The position numbers were made by a program, and so were the translations under genes. A stretch of DNA of 64,000 bases from Branchiostoma floridae (Eukaryota > Chordata > Leptocardii > Amphioxiformes > Branchiostomatidae): contig NC_049982.1 in assembly GCF_000003815.2 (NCBI RefSeq), positions 15,356,769 to 15,420,768 of the forward strand, read 5' to 3'. Below are positions 24,505-36,200 of this stretch, one piece after another; the stretch's first letter is position 1, and every line of letters begins with the position of its first letter. The notes beneath the pieces are model-generated. The model worked only from the letters and a program-made list of their open reading frames with translations. It was not told the DNA's origin and made no database searches.

Positions 24505-26437
24505 GAACACAAAGCAGCAGAAATGGCTCTCAGATCTTCATCCGACTCTAACCTCCTCGATTATCTCGATTATCTATTCTCTTTAGGCTTTACTTTTTCC
24601 ATAAGATCATCACTCACTGCAGACCCTGTCATGGTACGTTTCAACACTTCTATCTCTAACAGTTGTAGTTACCCCACATCTATCCACAGAGTCGTGCGTG
24701 TCTGTGCTGTATACAATCGTGCAGGCGGTGCATATGGGCCGATGACAGCAAGAAAGTGGGCCCACTCACAGATTCGTACCGGTGCTGAATATTTTTAGAG
24801 GGATCATTTTGTTCAACCAGTCACACGTCTGCACCGAGGCAGCAGGCTGGCGTGCCAAGTGCGACACGCCAGAGGCCAGATAGAGTTTCAGTATCGCACC
24901 GGTCGGTCGGAGCTCGTGTCGTCTGGTGGTGCCGCGGCAACCGCGCACTCGTGCCTCCATGTGGTAAACTTTCGTCGCCGTAGTTTCGGGTGCTGCCGTT
25001 GTGTCGTGAGAAATCACTGGCAGGTAGGTGTAGGGTCTTGGTGGGAGACGTCACAGACTAGGGTACGCTTTCTTGGAATACAGAATAGCAGCACTGCTCT
25101 GTCTCTGTGCATATGTGCGTCTGCTGCATGTACCGCTTAGTTTGGGTGAAGCTGACGTTCACTTTTCCCCACCCAAAACTACTACTAGTCTGCAGTGACT
25201 GACGCTAAATTCTAATTTGCAGTTTACCACCGATACTGTCTTAACCATTGAAGGAACCCATCGTTGTTTATACGCGATTTGCGTACACAGGGGTATTGTG
25301 GAAACGATGCCATAAATTTGACATTTGGGCCGCCGCGACCTGACATAACGCCTGTACAGGTCCTGACCTCGACAGTTATAGACTTCGCCGCGCCGCGTAT
25401 GAATGTCGCGCCGAAATTGGTATGTTGTGTGTGACTAGTAGTAGGGAGGGAAGCACGGCTGGACTCGAAAAGGTAATATTGATTCTTCCTGGGAAAACTG
25501 GGTCAAGTGAGGGCAAGTTTGTCGTGGGGCAGTCACTGTGCACAACATGTATCCCAGACTGAAGCACATTCTGTCTATGATGGAATAGAGGTGAAGAATG
25601 GTCAGGTGGTTAAGTATAACTAATGTTTAGATGTATTTTTATAGTCTCCAGATGATGACTAAACGTGTACGAATCGGGCCCATCCTCAAGCTACCGACAT
25701 TTTTCGCATTACGCCCCCCCCCCCCCCCTTCAGTACCACAGCGGGCGCCGCGTAGTTCCAGTTTAGAATTATACTACTAGTAGTATTCAACCTGTCACCT
25801 TCAGATGGTCACTAGGTTTGTACGACCAATACTTAACCCGTTGGGGTACAATAAAGGTCCACGTTCTTCATAAGAGGTAAATAGTGCAGACCATCATTTC
25901 ACGCCTATGTAGGTGTCATCCTGTGAGACTGGTAGGTCTAGGAATAGTTCTGTGACAGACGGATTTCTTCCTTTTCTTCTCAGTGCTGAGGTTTACATCC
26001 TGCAATAGTAGGAGTTATTGTCCAGCAGAGAGGTTTATTTTCTATTCAGCAATCCGCTATTGGGATCTCACGTGCGCCACGGGTTGTTGCCACATGGTGG
26101 CGGTGGCATGCAGTCTATTGGTAAAGATTAACTTGTAAGGGTTACAGAACTTCCGAGGGCATCAAACTAGTAGACTTGTCATACTCCTGGAGTGGAGTGG
26201 CTGTCCAACACTTCCAATGGCCAACAAACAATGCGAGTATACCCGGTATGCGTTAACAGCTGTATAGTTTGTAACTGCAGAACCGATGTCGTGTCGTGTT
26301 CTAACTTCTATCGGCTTTGTGACTCGGAGACACGGTTTGACCACAGAGACCTGTTTCTGGAGTGGGGATACAAGTGTACCTCTGTCCTTTCTGTATGTCT
26401 GTCTGCTTTCACGAGGGTGTCGAGTCTATCGACACTC
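24505..26437. other. non-coding stretch with a 15-C run
   Basis: Short frames only. A C homopolymer lies at 25714-25728. Nothing else recognised. Confidence 0.4.
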
Positions 26438-26441
26438 GAGA

Positions 26442-26490
<49 letters not shown>

Positions 26491-26515
26491 AAAGAGAGAG
26501 AGAGAGTGAGAGAGT
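26438..26515. repeat. (GA)n microsatellite
   Basis: About 75 bp of AG dinucleotides with a few GGG interruptions. It creates artificial Arg-Glu repeat frames on the + strand. Confidence 0.9.
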
Positions 26516-27292
26516 TCATCATCCTATCGTTAACAGCATCAACATGCGCCTATCAGGTAAAAGCTATCTCCCCGGAGCTTCCTGTTGAAACTGCTTTGTT
26601 GTTGTACGTAGATGTCTGCGGACGGTTTATCTCATCACCCTGTTTGGGGGATGTCTGGCGAGTGATAGTCCCCAGTCCTTCGTCCACCGCCTCGTGTTTT
26701 CATTGGCACGAGGAGTTCTTTAATTGGGCTCCAGCTCCAGGAGAATGTTTGGATGTCTCGAGACTTGAGTGTTCCATCGCGACGACTGGCCGGACGTGCA
26801 TCGCACAGAACCGCGGCATTTCCCGGCAACCTGTAGCTTACCAAGCCCTCACTCCTTCAACATACGTAAGTCTTCAGTTAACGATGTATATACAGAACGG
26901 AGCAGTCCGAATACTTTGATACAATGTTCTATCAACCCCTAAAGTTGCGTGTACATGCGAGTTGCCCCGCTTCCTCCCGAGACCGCTGTTGTTTGTGCGG
27001 GGAAGACCCGCCGCTGGTCCTGCGTCTCCCCGGGACAAACTTTCAATTAAGCCGTGTGTTCTGTATGTAAACGTAGACTTGTTACAGGGTCAGGGAGCAG
27101 AGAAGGTCTGGTCTTTGGTTGTGTCGTTGCCAGTACAGCCTTGTACGTTTGTTTGTCGTGATGTGCAGTACGTGCGGTATGACCGACGACAGCGTCACAT
27201 CATCAAACCGGCAACATGGGTAGACATGCAAAGCCGAGTTTGTAACGTTGCTTTTGATGGAATTACTTGCAAAACTATTCTGACAATGGAAG
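26516..27292 (+). other. non-coding stretch with one unassigned open frame
   Basis: A + frame across about 26592-26865, ending before a GTAAGT donor-like site, encodes a Cys/Trp-containing segment (CFHWHEEFFNWAPAPGEC). No family was recognised. It could be an orphan exon, but no acceptor or partner exon is secure. Confidence 0.2.
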
Positions 27293-28147
27293 TACAGTCA
27301 AACCTGCCCGAGCGACCACCTCTTCTCAGCGACCACCTGGCCATTTCGACCGCTTTTTCTCGGTCCCGATTTTTTTTCCCATTGACTTAAGCATTAAGCG
27401 ACCTTTTCTCAACGACCACCTGGCCAACGCGACCGCGACCGGCCCAAATTGGGACCCATAACGACCGCATCATTTTCAAAATTGAGGTTTTTATCGATTT
27501 TTGATGATAACTAACGCGAATTTTTGCCGAAATCGTGGTACCAAAAACGAATTTAGTTGTTACAGAAGTTTTTTTTTAAAATCTATATCATTATAAAGTG
27601 AACGGTTGCTGAAGCATATAAGCCTCATACTTTTTTAAGAAAGACCTGTGTAGCTCATACCTTTTTAAGAAAGATCTGTGTGAGTGCTTTTGTCCAACTA
27701 TACTGTACTGCACATACAGCCGTGGGTAAATACGCTATCGGGACGTATTCGAAATCGGCATCGAATTCGAAAGGTGCACCGTAGTTATTTCAGATCAAGA
27801 ACATAGCGACGCATAAAGGCTTGTATGGTAACTGACAGCATCAAAGTTCCCTTACTGTCTAAAACATTAGTGTACAAATGCTTGAGCTTTAAAACACTGT
27901 ATCGTATAAAAGCTCGATAAAGGGGTTAAATCTACAATTTACAGTGTGCGTGTTGTATTTGGCATTAAAAACCTCGCTTCTTTGCGTACGTGCAGTGTGC
28001 TTGCTATTTGCCACTAAACACAACGGAAACCATTTATATTTTGCATCGGGCATGTTTTGAGTCGATACTCTTCTCAGCGACCACCTGTCCAAATCGACCG
28101 TTTTTTCCCGGTCCCCCGGGTGGTCGTCTTGGGCAGGTTTGACTGTA
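27293..28147. mobile_element. 851-bp non-autonomous DNA transposon, pogo/Tc1-like, TA target duplication
   Basis: The element (27295-28145) starts CAGTCAAACCTGCCCGAG and ends with GGGCAGGTTTGACTG. It is flanked on both sides by TA. Subterminal copies of GCGACCACCT occur near both ends (27319, 27338, 27411 and about 28077), and the right end has the inverted GGTGGTCGTC. TA duplications and CAG-starting ends fit Tc1/mariner/pogo elements. No transposase frame is present. Confidence 0.8.
27626..27684 (+). repeat. two-unit tandem repeat inside the 851-bp element
   Basis: GCTCATACCTTTTTAAGAAA plus GATCTGTGT follows a near-identical unit about 32 bp upstream (CTCATACTTTTTTAAGAAA plus GACCTGTGT). 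Confidence 0.6.
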
Positions 28148-28374
28148 TTTCATACGATTTTTTTTACGTTTGTTTGATGGGGTTATTCTTAGAGAATCAA
28201 TACCACAAATATCGACATCGCCACTTCAACACGAGTATTGAGCAGATGAAGCATGAACAAGACATGCAAGGCGAAAGATGAACTGCATTTTGCTGTTTTT
28301 ATATTTCAGCCATACCATAGGTATGGTGAAATATATTGTATTCGTAATGTTTCTTCTTTCTTTCTCCTGTCAAA

Positions 28375-29000
28375 TCTTCGGAACACGGTATCTCCGTTGT
28401 TCCTATACCGAATGACTTGAAATTTGGCACAAGGGTAGAGTGGGCCAGTACCCCCAGACGTTTTTTTTTTTTTTTTCATTTTTTTCATATCTGCCTTTAA
28501 AATGATTTTATTAAGGTTTTTTGGTCATCTTAAGACCAAAACGGTATATTTGGGCCCCCTGTACCCTGGTATTATAACCGAATGAGCTGACATTTGGCAC
28601 AGATAATTCCCCCATATAAATTCAATACCACTTTTGGTGTACAGTATAACGAAATGCTAATTTTTGCGATTTTTTGGTCATTTTTTGACCAAAAAAGACA
28701 CTTTTGGCTCCTGTACCTTGGTTTTAGAACCGGATGACCTGAAATTTAGTATAGGAGTGCCCTAGACATATGCGCACATGGATTCATTAACAGTTGAGGC
28801 ATACAGTACAACAAAATGCTTAATTTTGCGATTATTTGGCCATTTTATGACCAAAAAGTACACTTTTGGCTCTTGTGCTCTGGTTTTAAAACCAAATGAC
28901 CTAAATTTTGGTAAAATGGTGCACTAGATATTTATTCAAATGACACATGTATAATTTTTGTCATAGACTACGTCAAAATGATATATATTTGGGGATTTTT
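28375..29000. repeat. degenerate tandem array, period about 155 bp, each unit with a hairpin
   Basis: Four or more units share ACCGAATGACTTGAAATTTG-like cores at about 28407, 28577, 28731 and 28890. Each core is preceded by CTTTTGGC, CTGTACC(C/T)TGG and a hairpin of the form TTTTGGTCA...TGACCAAAA. The array starts near a small palindrome, ATACCATAGGTATGGT. Confidence 0.7.
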
Positions 29001-29022
29001 TTTGTCATTTTCCACTAGCCAG

Positions 29023-29053
29023 AGGGGTCAATGACCTGAAGGTCGTTGACCCC
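29023..29053. repeat. hairpin GGGGTCAATGACC / GGTCGTTGACCCC
   Basis: Two 13-base arms, one mismatch, 4-base loop. The left arm contains GGGTCAATGACCT, which is the IR-1 layout of a nuclear-receptor site. Function is not shown by the sequence. Confidence 0.5.
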
Positions 29054-29179
29054 AGCTGCAGATTGCACCTACTGGCATATATGTCTATTTAATCTAATTA
29101 GATAGGTAACCAATCACTTAGCCTGAATCTATATCCTAAAGAGGGGGGGGGGGTAGCAGCCAATCAGCGAGCCCGGTGT

Positions 29180-29940
29180 TATCTGGAAGAGTCCATTCTT
29201 ACACGGAGGGGTTCATTTTTTTTAAAAATTCATCCTCGGACTGGTGAAGTCTTTCAGTGGGTGTATTTTTGGACAGGTCTATTTTGCAGTTTTACAGAAG
29301 GTGTGCTGGAAGAGTCTATTCTCGCACGGAGGGGGGATTTTTTTTAATTCATATTTTGGACTTTGGTGACTTCTAGTTTGTCAAAGTCTTTCAGTAGGGT
29401 TATTTTTGGACTGGTCTAATTTGCAATTTTAAATGGGTGTGCTGGAAGAGTCCATTCTTGCATGGAGGGGGGCTTTTTTAAAAATCCATGGGCTTTTTTT
29501 AAAATCCATTTTTGGGACTTCAGTGAGTATGTCAAAGTCCTATTTTAGCGGATGTATTTTTGGACTGCTCTACTTTACATGGAAGAGTCCAATTTTTGCA
29601 CACGGAAGGGGGATTTTTTCAAATTCAGTTTGGACGGGTGATGATTCAAAATTCAATTTTTAGTGGAAGTGTTTTTAGACTGGTCTATTATACCTTTTCA
29701 TGCACTGGGACCTTTTTTGCTAAATTCAATTTTGGATTTGGTTTCTTATTCAAAAGGCCAAGGTTTCAGTGGGAGTATTTCTGGACTGGTCTATTGTGCA
29801 AATTCACATAGGGTGCACTGGAGTCCATTCTTGAACGGGGGAATTTTGTAAGATTCATTTTTGGGTTAAACCGTCATTAGTAAAAGTGATTTTTCAAATG
29901 GGTAATTTTGAAATAGTCTATTGTTGCATGGGGAGGGAGA
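29180..29940. repeat. degenerate tandem array, period about 115-140 bp
   Basis: Repeated CTGGAAGAGTCCATTCTTGC plus ACGGAGGGGG starts at about 29182, 29305, 29441, 29581, 29703, 29815 and 29912. Between these are TTTTTAAAATCCATTTTTGG, TCAAAGTCTTTCAGT and TATTTTTGGACTGGTCTATT. Units decay toward the right. The array ends about 230 bp before the assembly gap. Confidence 0.75.
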
Positions 29941-30170
29941 TGGCTGAAATATGCTGTATTTGCTCTCAAGCAAATGTCGGCCTTTCTAGTTGTCAACTAC
30001 CATCATAGCATGGGAAATGTTTCTTTCGGCTATACTGTTTGCTTCTCCACTTTCAGTATATAGACAGCTCAGAAGAAAATGTTTTGGTACATACATGTGT
30101 AGTATTTCAAAGTATATTATTAGCATGAGGTATTGTTTGTAAATACAACAGCCCTGTAGGGCAAATTTCA

Positions 30171-31029
30171 NNNNNNNNNNNNNNNNNNNNNNNNNNNNNN
30201 NNNNNNNNNNNNNNNNNNNNNNNNNNNNNNNNNNNNNNNNNNNNNNNNNNNNNNNNNNNNNNNNNNNNNNNNNNNNNNNNNNNNNNNNNNNNNNNNNNNN
30301 NNNNNNNNNNNNNNNNNNNNNNNNNNNNNNNNNNNNNNNNNNNNNNNNNNNNNNNNNNNNNNNNNNNNNNNNNNNNNNNNNNNNNNNNNNNNNNNNNNNN
30401 NNNNNNNNNNNNNNNNNNNNNNNNNNNNNNNNNNNNNNNNNNNNNNNNNNNNNNNNNNNNNNNNNNNNNNNNNNNNNNNNNNNNNNNNNNNNNNNNNNNN
30501 NNNNNNNNNNNNNNNNNNNNNNNNNNNNNNNNNNNNNNNNNNNNNNNNNNNNNNNNNNNNNNNNNNNNNNNNNNNNNNNNNNNNNNNNNNNNNNNNNNNN
30601 NNNNNNNNNNNNNNNNNNNNNNNNNNNNNNNNNNNNNNNNNNNNNNNNNNNNNNNNNNNNNNNNNNNNNNNNNNNNNNNNNNNNNNNNNNNNNNNNNNNN
30701 NNNNNNNNNNNNNNNNNNNNNNNNNNNNNNNNNNNNNNNNNNNNNNNNNNNNNNNNNNNNNNNNNNNNNNNNNNNNNNNNNNNNNNNNNNNNNNNNNNNN
30801 NNNNNNNNNNNNNNNNNNNNNNNNNNNNNNNNNNNNNNNNNNNNNNNNNNNNNNNNNNNNNNNNNNNNNNNNNNNNNNNNNNNNNNNNNNNNNNNNNNNN
30901 NNNNNNNNNNNNNNNNNNNNNNNNNNNNNNNNNNNNNNNNNNNNNNNNNNNNNNNNNNNNNNNNNNNNNNNNNNNNNNNNNNNNNNNNNNNNNNNNNNNN
31001 NNNNNNNNNNNNNNNNNNNNNNNNNNNNN
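30171..31029. other. assembly gap (859 N)
   Basis: Run of unknown bases. Any open frame crossing it is an artefact. Confidence 1.
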
Positions 31030-33218
31030 CTCATGCAGCAGTGTGATCAGACGGGATGGAAAAGCCATTATTAGAAGGTCAAACTAACGTGGGAATTAAC
31101 AGAAAATCCGGATATCCTGTAAATAGAACGGTTCGGTCTTTTGGCAGACCAAGAAAAAAGGGAAATATCACGTCTAGTGTGTCTGGCTTCAGATGCCGTG
31201 GCAGTCAGGTACATGACACGGGTACGTGCACCCACCCGACATGACCACGGGGTCAATGTCAAGTCAATGACGAGTTTAATTGATATTTGCCAGCCCAGTG
31301 CAAATTATGTGCCGACTGGAATGTGGCGGTACCAGCTGCAGGTTGTACCGACCCTGAGCAAACCCTACTCCCCCGGTACCGTCAGCCGTAATTATGGGGT
31401 GACTGTGGGCCACATTCCTCCTGTACCAGCCTGTCCCAAAATGTATCATGTGCCGCGCTGGTTCGGCATCTGACCTCTACTGTTATGATATATTACAGCA
31501 GATTAACCGCAAGTAAAACGCTTTGTTAGTTAGGGGAGTCTGGGATGAACCTGGATCATCAGATATCCATATCTGCAGAAGTAACGACGGCGGAAAATGG
31601 TCTGCCGATAACCCTTATGCCATACGATTTCTGTGTCATAAATAACGGGTAAAGGTGTCGAAGGTTGCGATAATAGTGTGCCGACATAACGCAGCTGTTG
31701 ACTGAAAAGTTAGGGGAAACGATAGAGGACTCAGTGATGTAGTTAGGGAGGGAGGAGGAGCAAGAGAAAGAGATGAGGAGGGGGCTACGGCAATCTGATG
31801 AAGTGAGTGATCTGCTGTTTTGTGTGGCGATCGGAGAGCTGCACAGGAAGCAAGCAATAATCTGAAGATAGATTATCAGTTTAGATATCACAATGTAGTA
31901 CTAGTATCTGGCCACAGACTCCAGAGTACATGGCCTGCTTGGATTGGTTGACATTTGCCATTTGAATGCGGCAATCCAGATGCTTGTCTTGAGTTTGAGA
32001 CTAGGTGGCGAGTTCTGGCAAAACCTCTCCAAGAACGCCCCATGTGAAATTGAAGACATTTGACTCCCGGTGATAGGAACTAAATACCAGGCATATATCC
32101 AACATGTAGGTCCTGTTAACCTCGCATGTGATTAATGACCTTAGCAGAGTCAAGTGCATGTGCAGGCTTAGCCTTGAGGACTTTCATCCATGTGCTTTCA
32201 TTTTGTGCACCGTATGTCCTCTGAAGCTTGATACAGCCACATTAGGGTGTATAATGACAAACGGAGACGACCTTGGTCGTCAAGAAAGATTAGTAAACAG
32301 CTTCAGGCTTTCCTGGGATAAATTTCGGTATGTTTGCCGACATACTTGTCAAATCTCGTTGTCACCCCGGCCTAACGTGGATCCTACAGGTCACATTTAA
32401 GTGCAGGAAGTCCGACCCAGGCCACGAAAATGCCTAGGAATGTTGGTGAAGAGCTGGGTTTGGTGTTACTCTTTGTCTTTATAGCCTTGGGAAGTTGGGG
32501 TTACTTTCCTTCATTCTCCAAGCACAGATTAGAGGGGACCGTTCCATTCTTTTGATTAGTATCCGTCTCTCCTTTGATACACAGAAACCCTTCTTGAATA
32601 GAGCTTGATTAGCACAGAACTGTGCCTACCTTGTAACGATGTTACCATCTACAGACAAATTTTGATTTGCTTTTTTTACCAAAGGATCCCTAACTAAGGG
32701 CAAAAGTAATCAAGGCATTTTCACTTAATTACAGACCAGCAGTCAGTGAGAACAAGTTCCTTTTTTCAACCTCCTTGGTGAGAAGTACCGAAAATTCGAT
32801 TATCTTTTATGAAGTACTGTAATTTGCGCAACCGGGACAACTAATTGGGTGATAATATGTTTGCGATTACTTGCCTAAAGGTTCAAAGCTGGGAAAATGT
32901 GAGGTCAAAAAAGGTTTACAGTTCAAAGTAACGTAATTTCACTCGTCTCACTGGCTTGGGTTATTTTATTAACATCACGAAAAGGCCGCAGTTGTTCTCC
33001 GGTATTTAAAAGAGGTACATAGCGGTTTTAAAAAGACCGCTGTGCATAAAATGAACATCTTTTCTAACATGTTGAAAGCACACAAGGTACCCTACGCTAA
33101 AACCTGAAAGGCAACGTAATGTAACGACCAATTGACTTCTCATAACTTGTGGTTATAACCAATTTATATCAATCGAGATGGATCGTGAACTGTATTTTCC
33201 GACTTCTTTTCTCTGTAG
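31030..33218. other. non-coding stretch upstream of the sulfotransferase exons
   Basis: No coding exon recognised. A lone CATTCTCCAAGCACAGATTAG block (about 32513-32533) recalls the ends of the elements at 15411 and 20291. The missing 5' exons of the sulfotransferase should lie here, in the gap, or further left. Confidence 0.35.
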
Positions 33219-36200
33219 ATCTTTGCATCCATCCCCAGACAGACTCTCCCTAACTACAAGAACCCGTGTTGGTTTGAGGAGGTCCCGGAAACAGAGCTGG
33301 ACTCCAATCCGTACAGAAACACGCACTACTACTCCAGCATCAGGACCAGGCTCAACCTGCTGGCCAGGCAGTTCCGGGACAGGCTCACCGACAACGGAAA
33401 GGCTCATCTCCGCTTCAGGTGAGACGGGGGACAAGGGAAGAATGGGTTTACTCTGTTCCTGATTGTTACAAAGGAGATTCTTTGGAAAGGATTGTTCAAA
33501 ACGTTATATCAAATTGGATATTATTTTCTGTTTCATGACACTTAGGGGAAGAAAGTAGTGCCTATATTTTTGGGACATTCTCTTGTTTCTATCTGCATAT
33601 TACTAGAGTTGAAGAATATCGATCCTTGCTTGTTTCAGCTGAAATTTCTATTGCTGCGTATTACAGCGTACATGTGTATTTGCATTTTTTTGTATGCTGT
33701 GACGGATAACCGTGGTCCCCCGTCCGTACAGGTGTGTGCCGTACTTCTATATCATCGGCATGCCCAAGTGTGGAACCACCGATCTGTACTACCGCCTCAC
33801 CAAGCACCCGGATGTTATCGGTGGTCTGGTGAAAGAACCCCATTGGTGGACCAGGAGGCGCTTCGGCGGACGGATAGGTATGATATCACTTAGGTTGTTG
33901 TATGAAAGTTTGCAGCCACGATAGATATAGAAGTCAGGAATTATTTTTTATGCTTATCGTGTCCTGGAATATATTAGAAGACTTCTCGAATCCTTCCCTG
34001 TCAGGCAGGTACCTCGTGATATGATTTAACTACAATCAAAGCAGCTTGTCAAGCAATTTTCTTGTACATTTTGACCTTTTTGTTTTTTTCTGATTTGAAA
34101 GTATCTGCCAGCTTCTTTGTTCTTTCAACTTTGAGTGTAGTTCTGGGAGTAACGCTTTAACCCACACGTGTACCTTTCCCAGGTAACATTAAGTATGAAG
34201 ACCAGAATTTCTGCAATGCTATTAATAGTTCATTTCAGTGACACTGTAAACTTAAATGCGTAGACAACGATTTTTTCAGCAATGTAACCATTAACATACA
34301 TGTAAAGGTTGTAATAGGACCCGTAGGGCAGTGTTTCAGTAACATATGTATGTTTGTGTTCTATCTCAGGGTTCCACAGTAACCTGTCATCCCCTATCAG
34401 AGACTACCTGGATCTGTTCGACGAAGCTGCGTGGACTATCAGGACCAGGATCAGGAACCGCTTGTTTTTGGCAAGACAAGAGGTTGTCCAACATAACGTC
34501 ATCACAGGTAATTTCAATGGGCACGTCAAAACAGAGGGTCGAATTCTGAACAATGAATACCTAAACTTGGTACTAGATGTAGCATGACATTTTACGGGTC
34601 ATTTGAGTACTATTTTGATATTTGTTCCTAATAGAGTTTGCAATTTCCTGGTTTTTGCCCTAACTCAGAATAACTAATGTTCTGCTGACTGTCCGTGCCG
34701 TACAAGGGAGGGGAGTGCCTCTAGAATAACCACTGTTCTGTTGATTGTCGGACCGTACAGGGGAGGACAGTGCCTCCAGAATAACCACTGTTCTGTTGAT
34801 TGCCATGCCGTACAGAGGAGGACAGTGCCTCCAGAATAACCACTGTTCTGTTGATTGTCGTGCCGTACAGGGGAGGGCAGTGCCTCCACCATGTGGGACA
34901 ACAGACGGTGGAGACGGGAGCTGTGGAACACCTCCAACAACGAGCCGCCCATCCTGGTGGCCAACCTGCTGCGGGCCGTGCAGCCTCACGCCAGGTTCAT
35001 CCTCACACTCAGGAACCCCACAGAAAGGTCAGCGGAGAGACTCCCTGCTCAGGCCTACGTCACATTTCCTACCAGGGCCCGGCCGGGCTGTCCAAGTTGC
35101 GGAAACGGAAAATTAAAGTTTGTGCCAGTAAATATGCACAAGGCACGCTGTTGAATGATTTTTGGTCCGTTTTGTATTTTTGTTGCGTTTTATATCGTAC
35201 TTCTTCCCTTCCCAAAACTGCCTGACCGGGCCCCTTTGTGGAGATGTGACTTCAGCCTTGAGTAGCTCTTTGTCAGTCACCAATTTTGTAGTGGTTACAG
35301 GGTTAGGAATCAGGCAGAAGATTAGGATTAGGACAGTGACCATGGCCACTTTCAATTTATAAAGTCAAATCTCCCAAGTTCTAGACCAACCATGTTTGTC
35401 AGACGCCCAAACATTTTGCGTTCAATAAGTGCCCAACGGTGGGTGCAAAATACATGAACTGAGTATTTTCTGTTTCTGTATAAATCTGTACCTTTGTCGA
35501 TCAGTGATAGTGGTAACGTTACATGTGTGTTGGGCTGTGGATAATGAAGAGTGTTGTTTCCACTCTACAGACTATACTCGGAGTATCTCTACTTCACATC
35601 TGGGAACAAGTCCGTGGAGGATTTCCACAGGAGGGTCAGCCTGGCCATCGATATCTTCAACAGCTGCCTCAAGAACTCTTCTGTCCGGGCCTGCACTTAC
35701 GAGCCCACTCTTCCTGTCATACCAAACGTAAGCACTGAAGTCTGTGAAACATCCTGTTATGAGTTTTGTCATTCCCTTTATGCTCATCATCCTTTACATG
35801 TACATGGTTGTGTAAGTCAATCTAAGTCAAGAACGACACCATGCGGTTTTAGTTAGAGATGTCTTCACCGAAAGACCTAAAACGCGCGTATGTTTTCTCC
35901 ACTCATCTCTTCAGAACTGTACACACCATACGCACTGTTGCACCGTTGTGTTTTTTCTTCCTTTCTTCACCCCCCTTTTCTTCCTTCCTTTTGGTCTTTT
36001 ATGCTTGTGTCTTCCTATATTCCTTTCGAGCATATATGTACAAAATGTACAGTTCTCTACTCATATTGTAACACATTGTTATGATAGGTTTATTTTTTGC
36101 ACTCCCAGTTTCCCTTTTCCCCAATCTCACAATGTCGCATTAACCAACACAAACCAATGTCTCTCTCTCGTGCAAGTTAATGACGTGTACTGATCTCGTT

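Noticed and set aside
26192-26919. Arg-Glu repeat proteins in three frames
   Set aside because: They are translations of the (GA)n microsatellite.
29986-31068. 360- and 288-codon minus-strand frames
   Set aside because: They are made of the 859 unknown bases; translation across N has no meaning.
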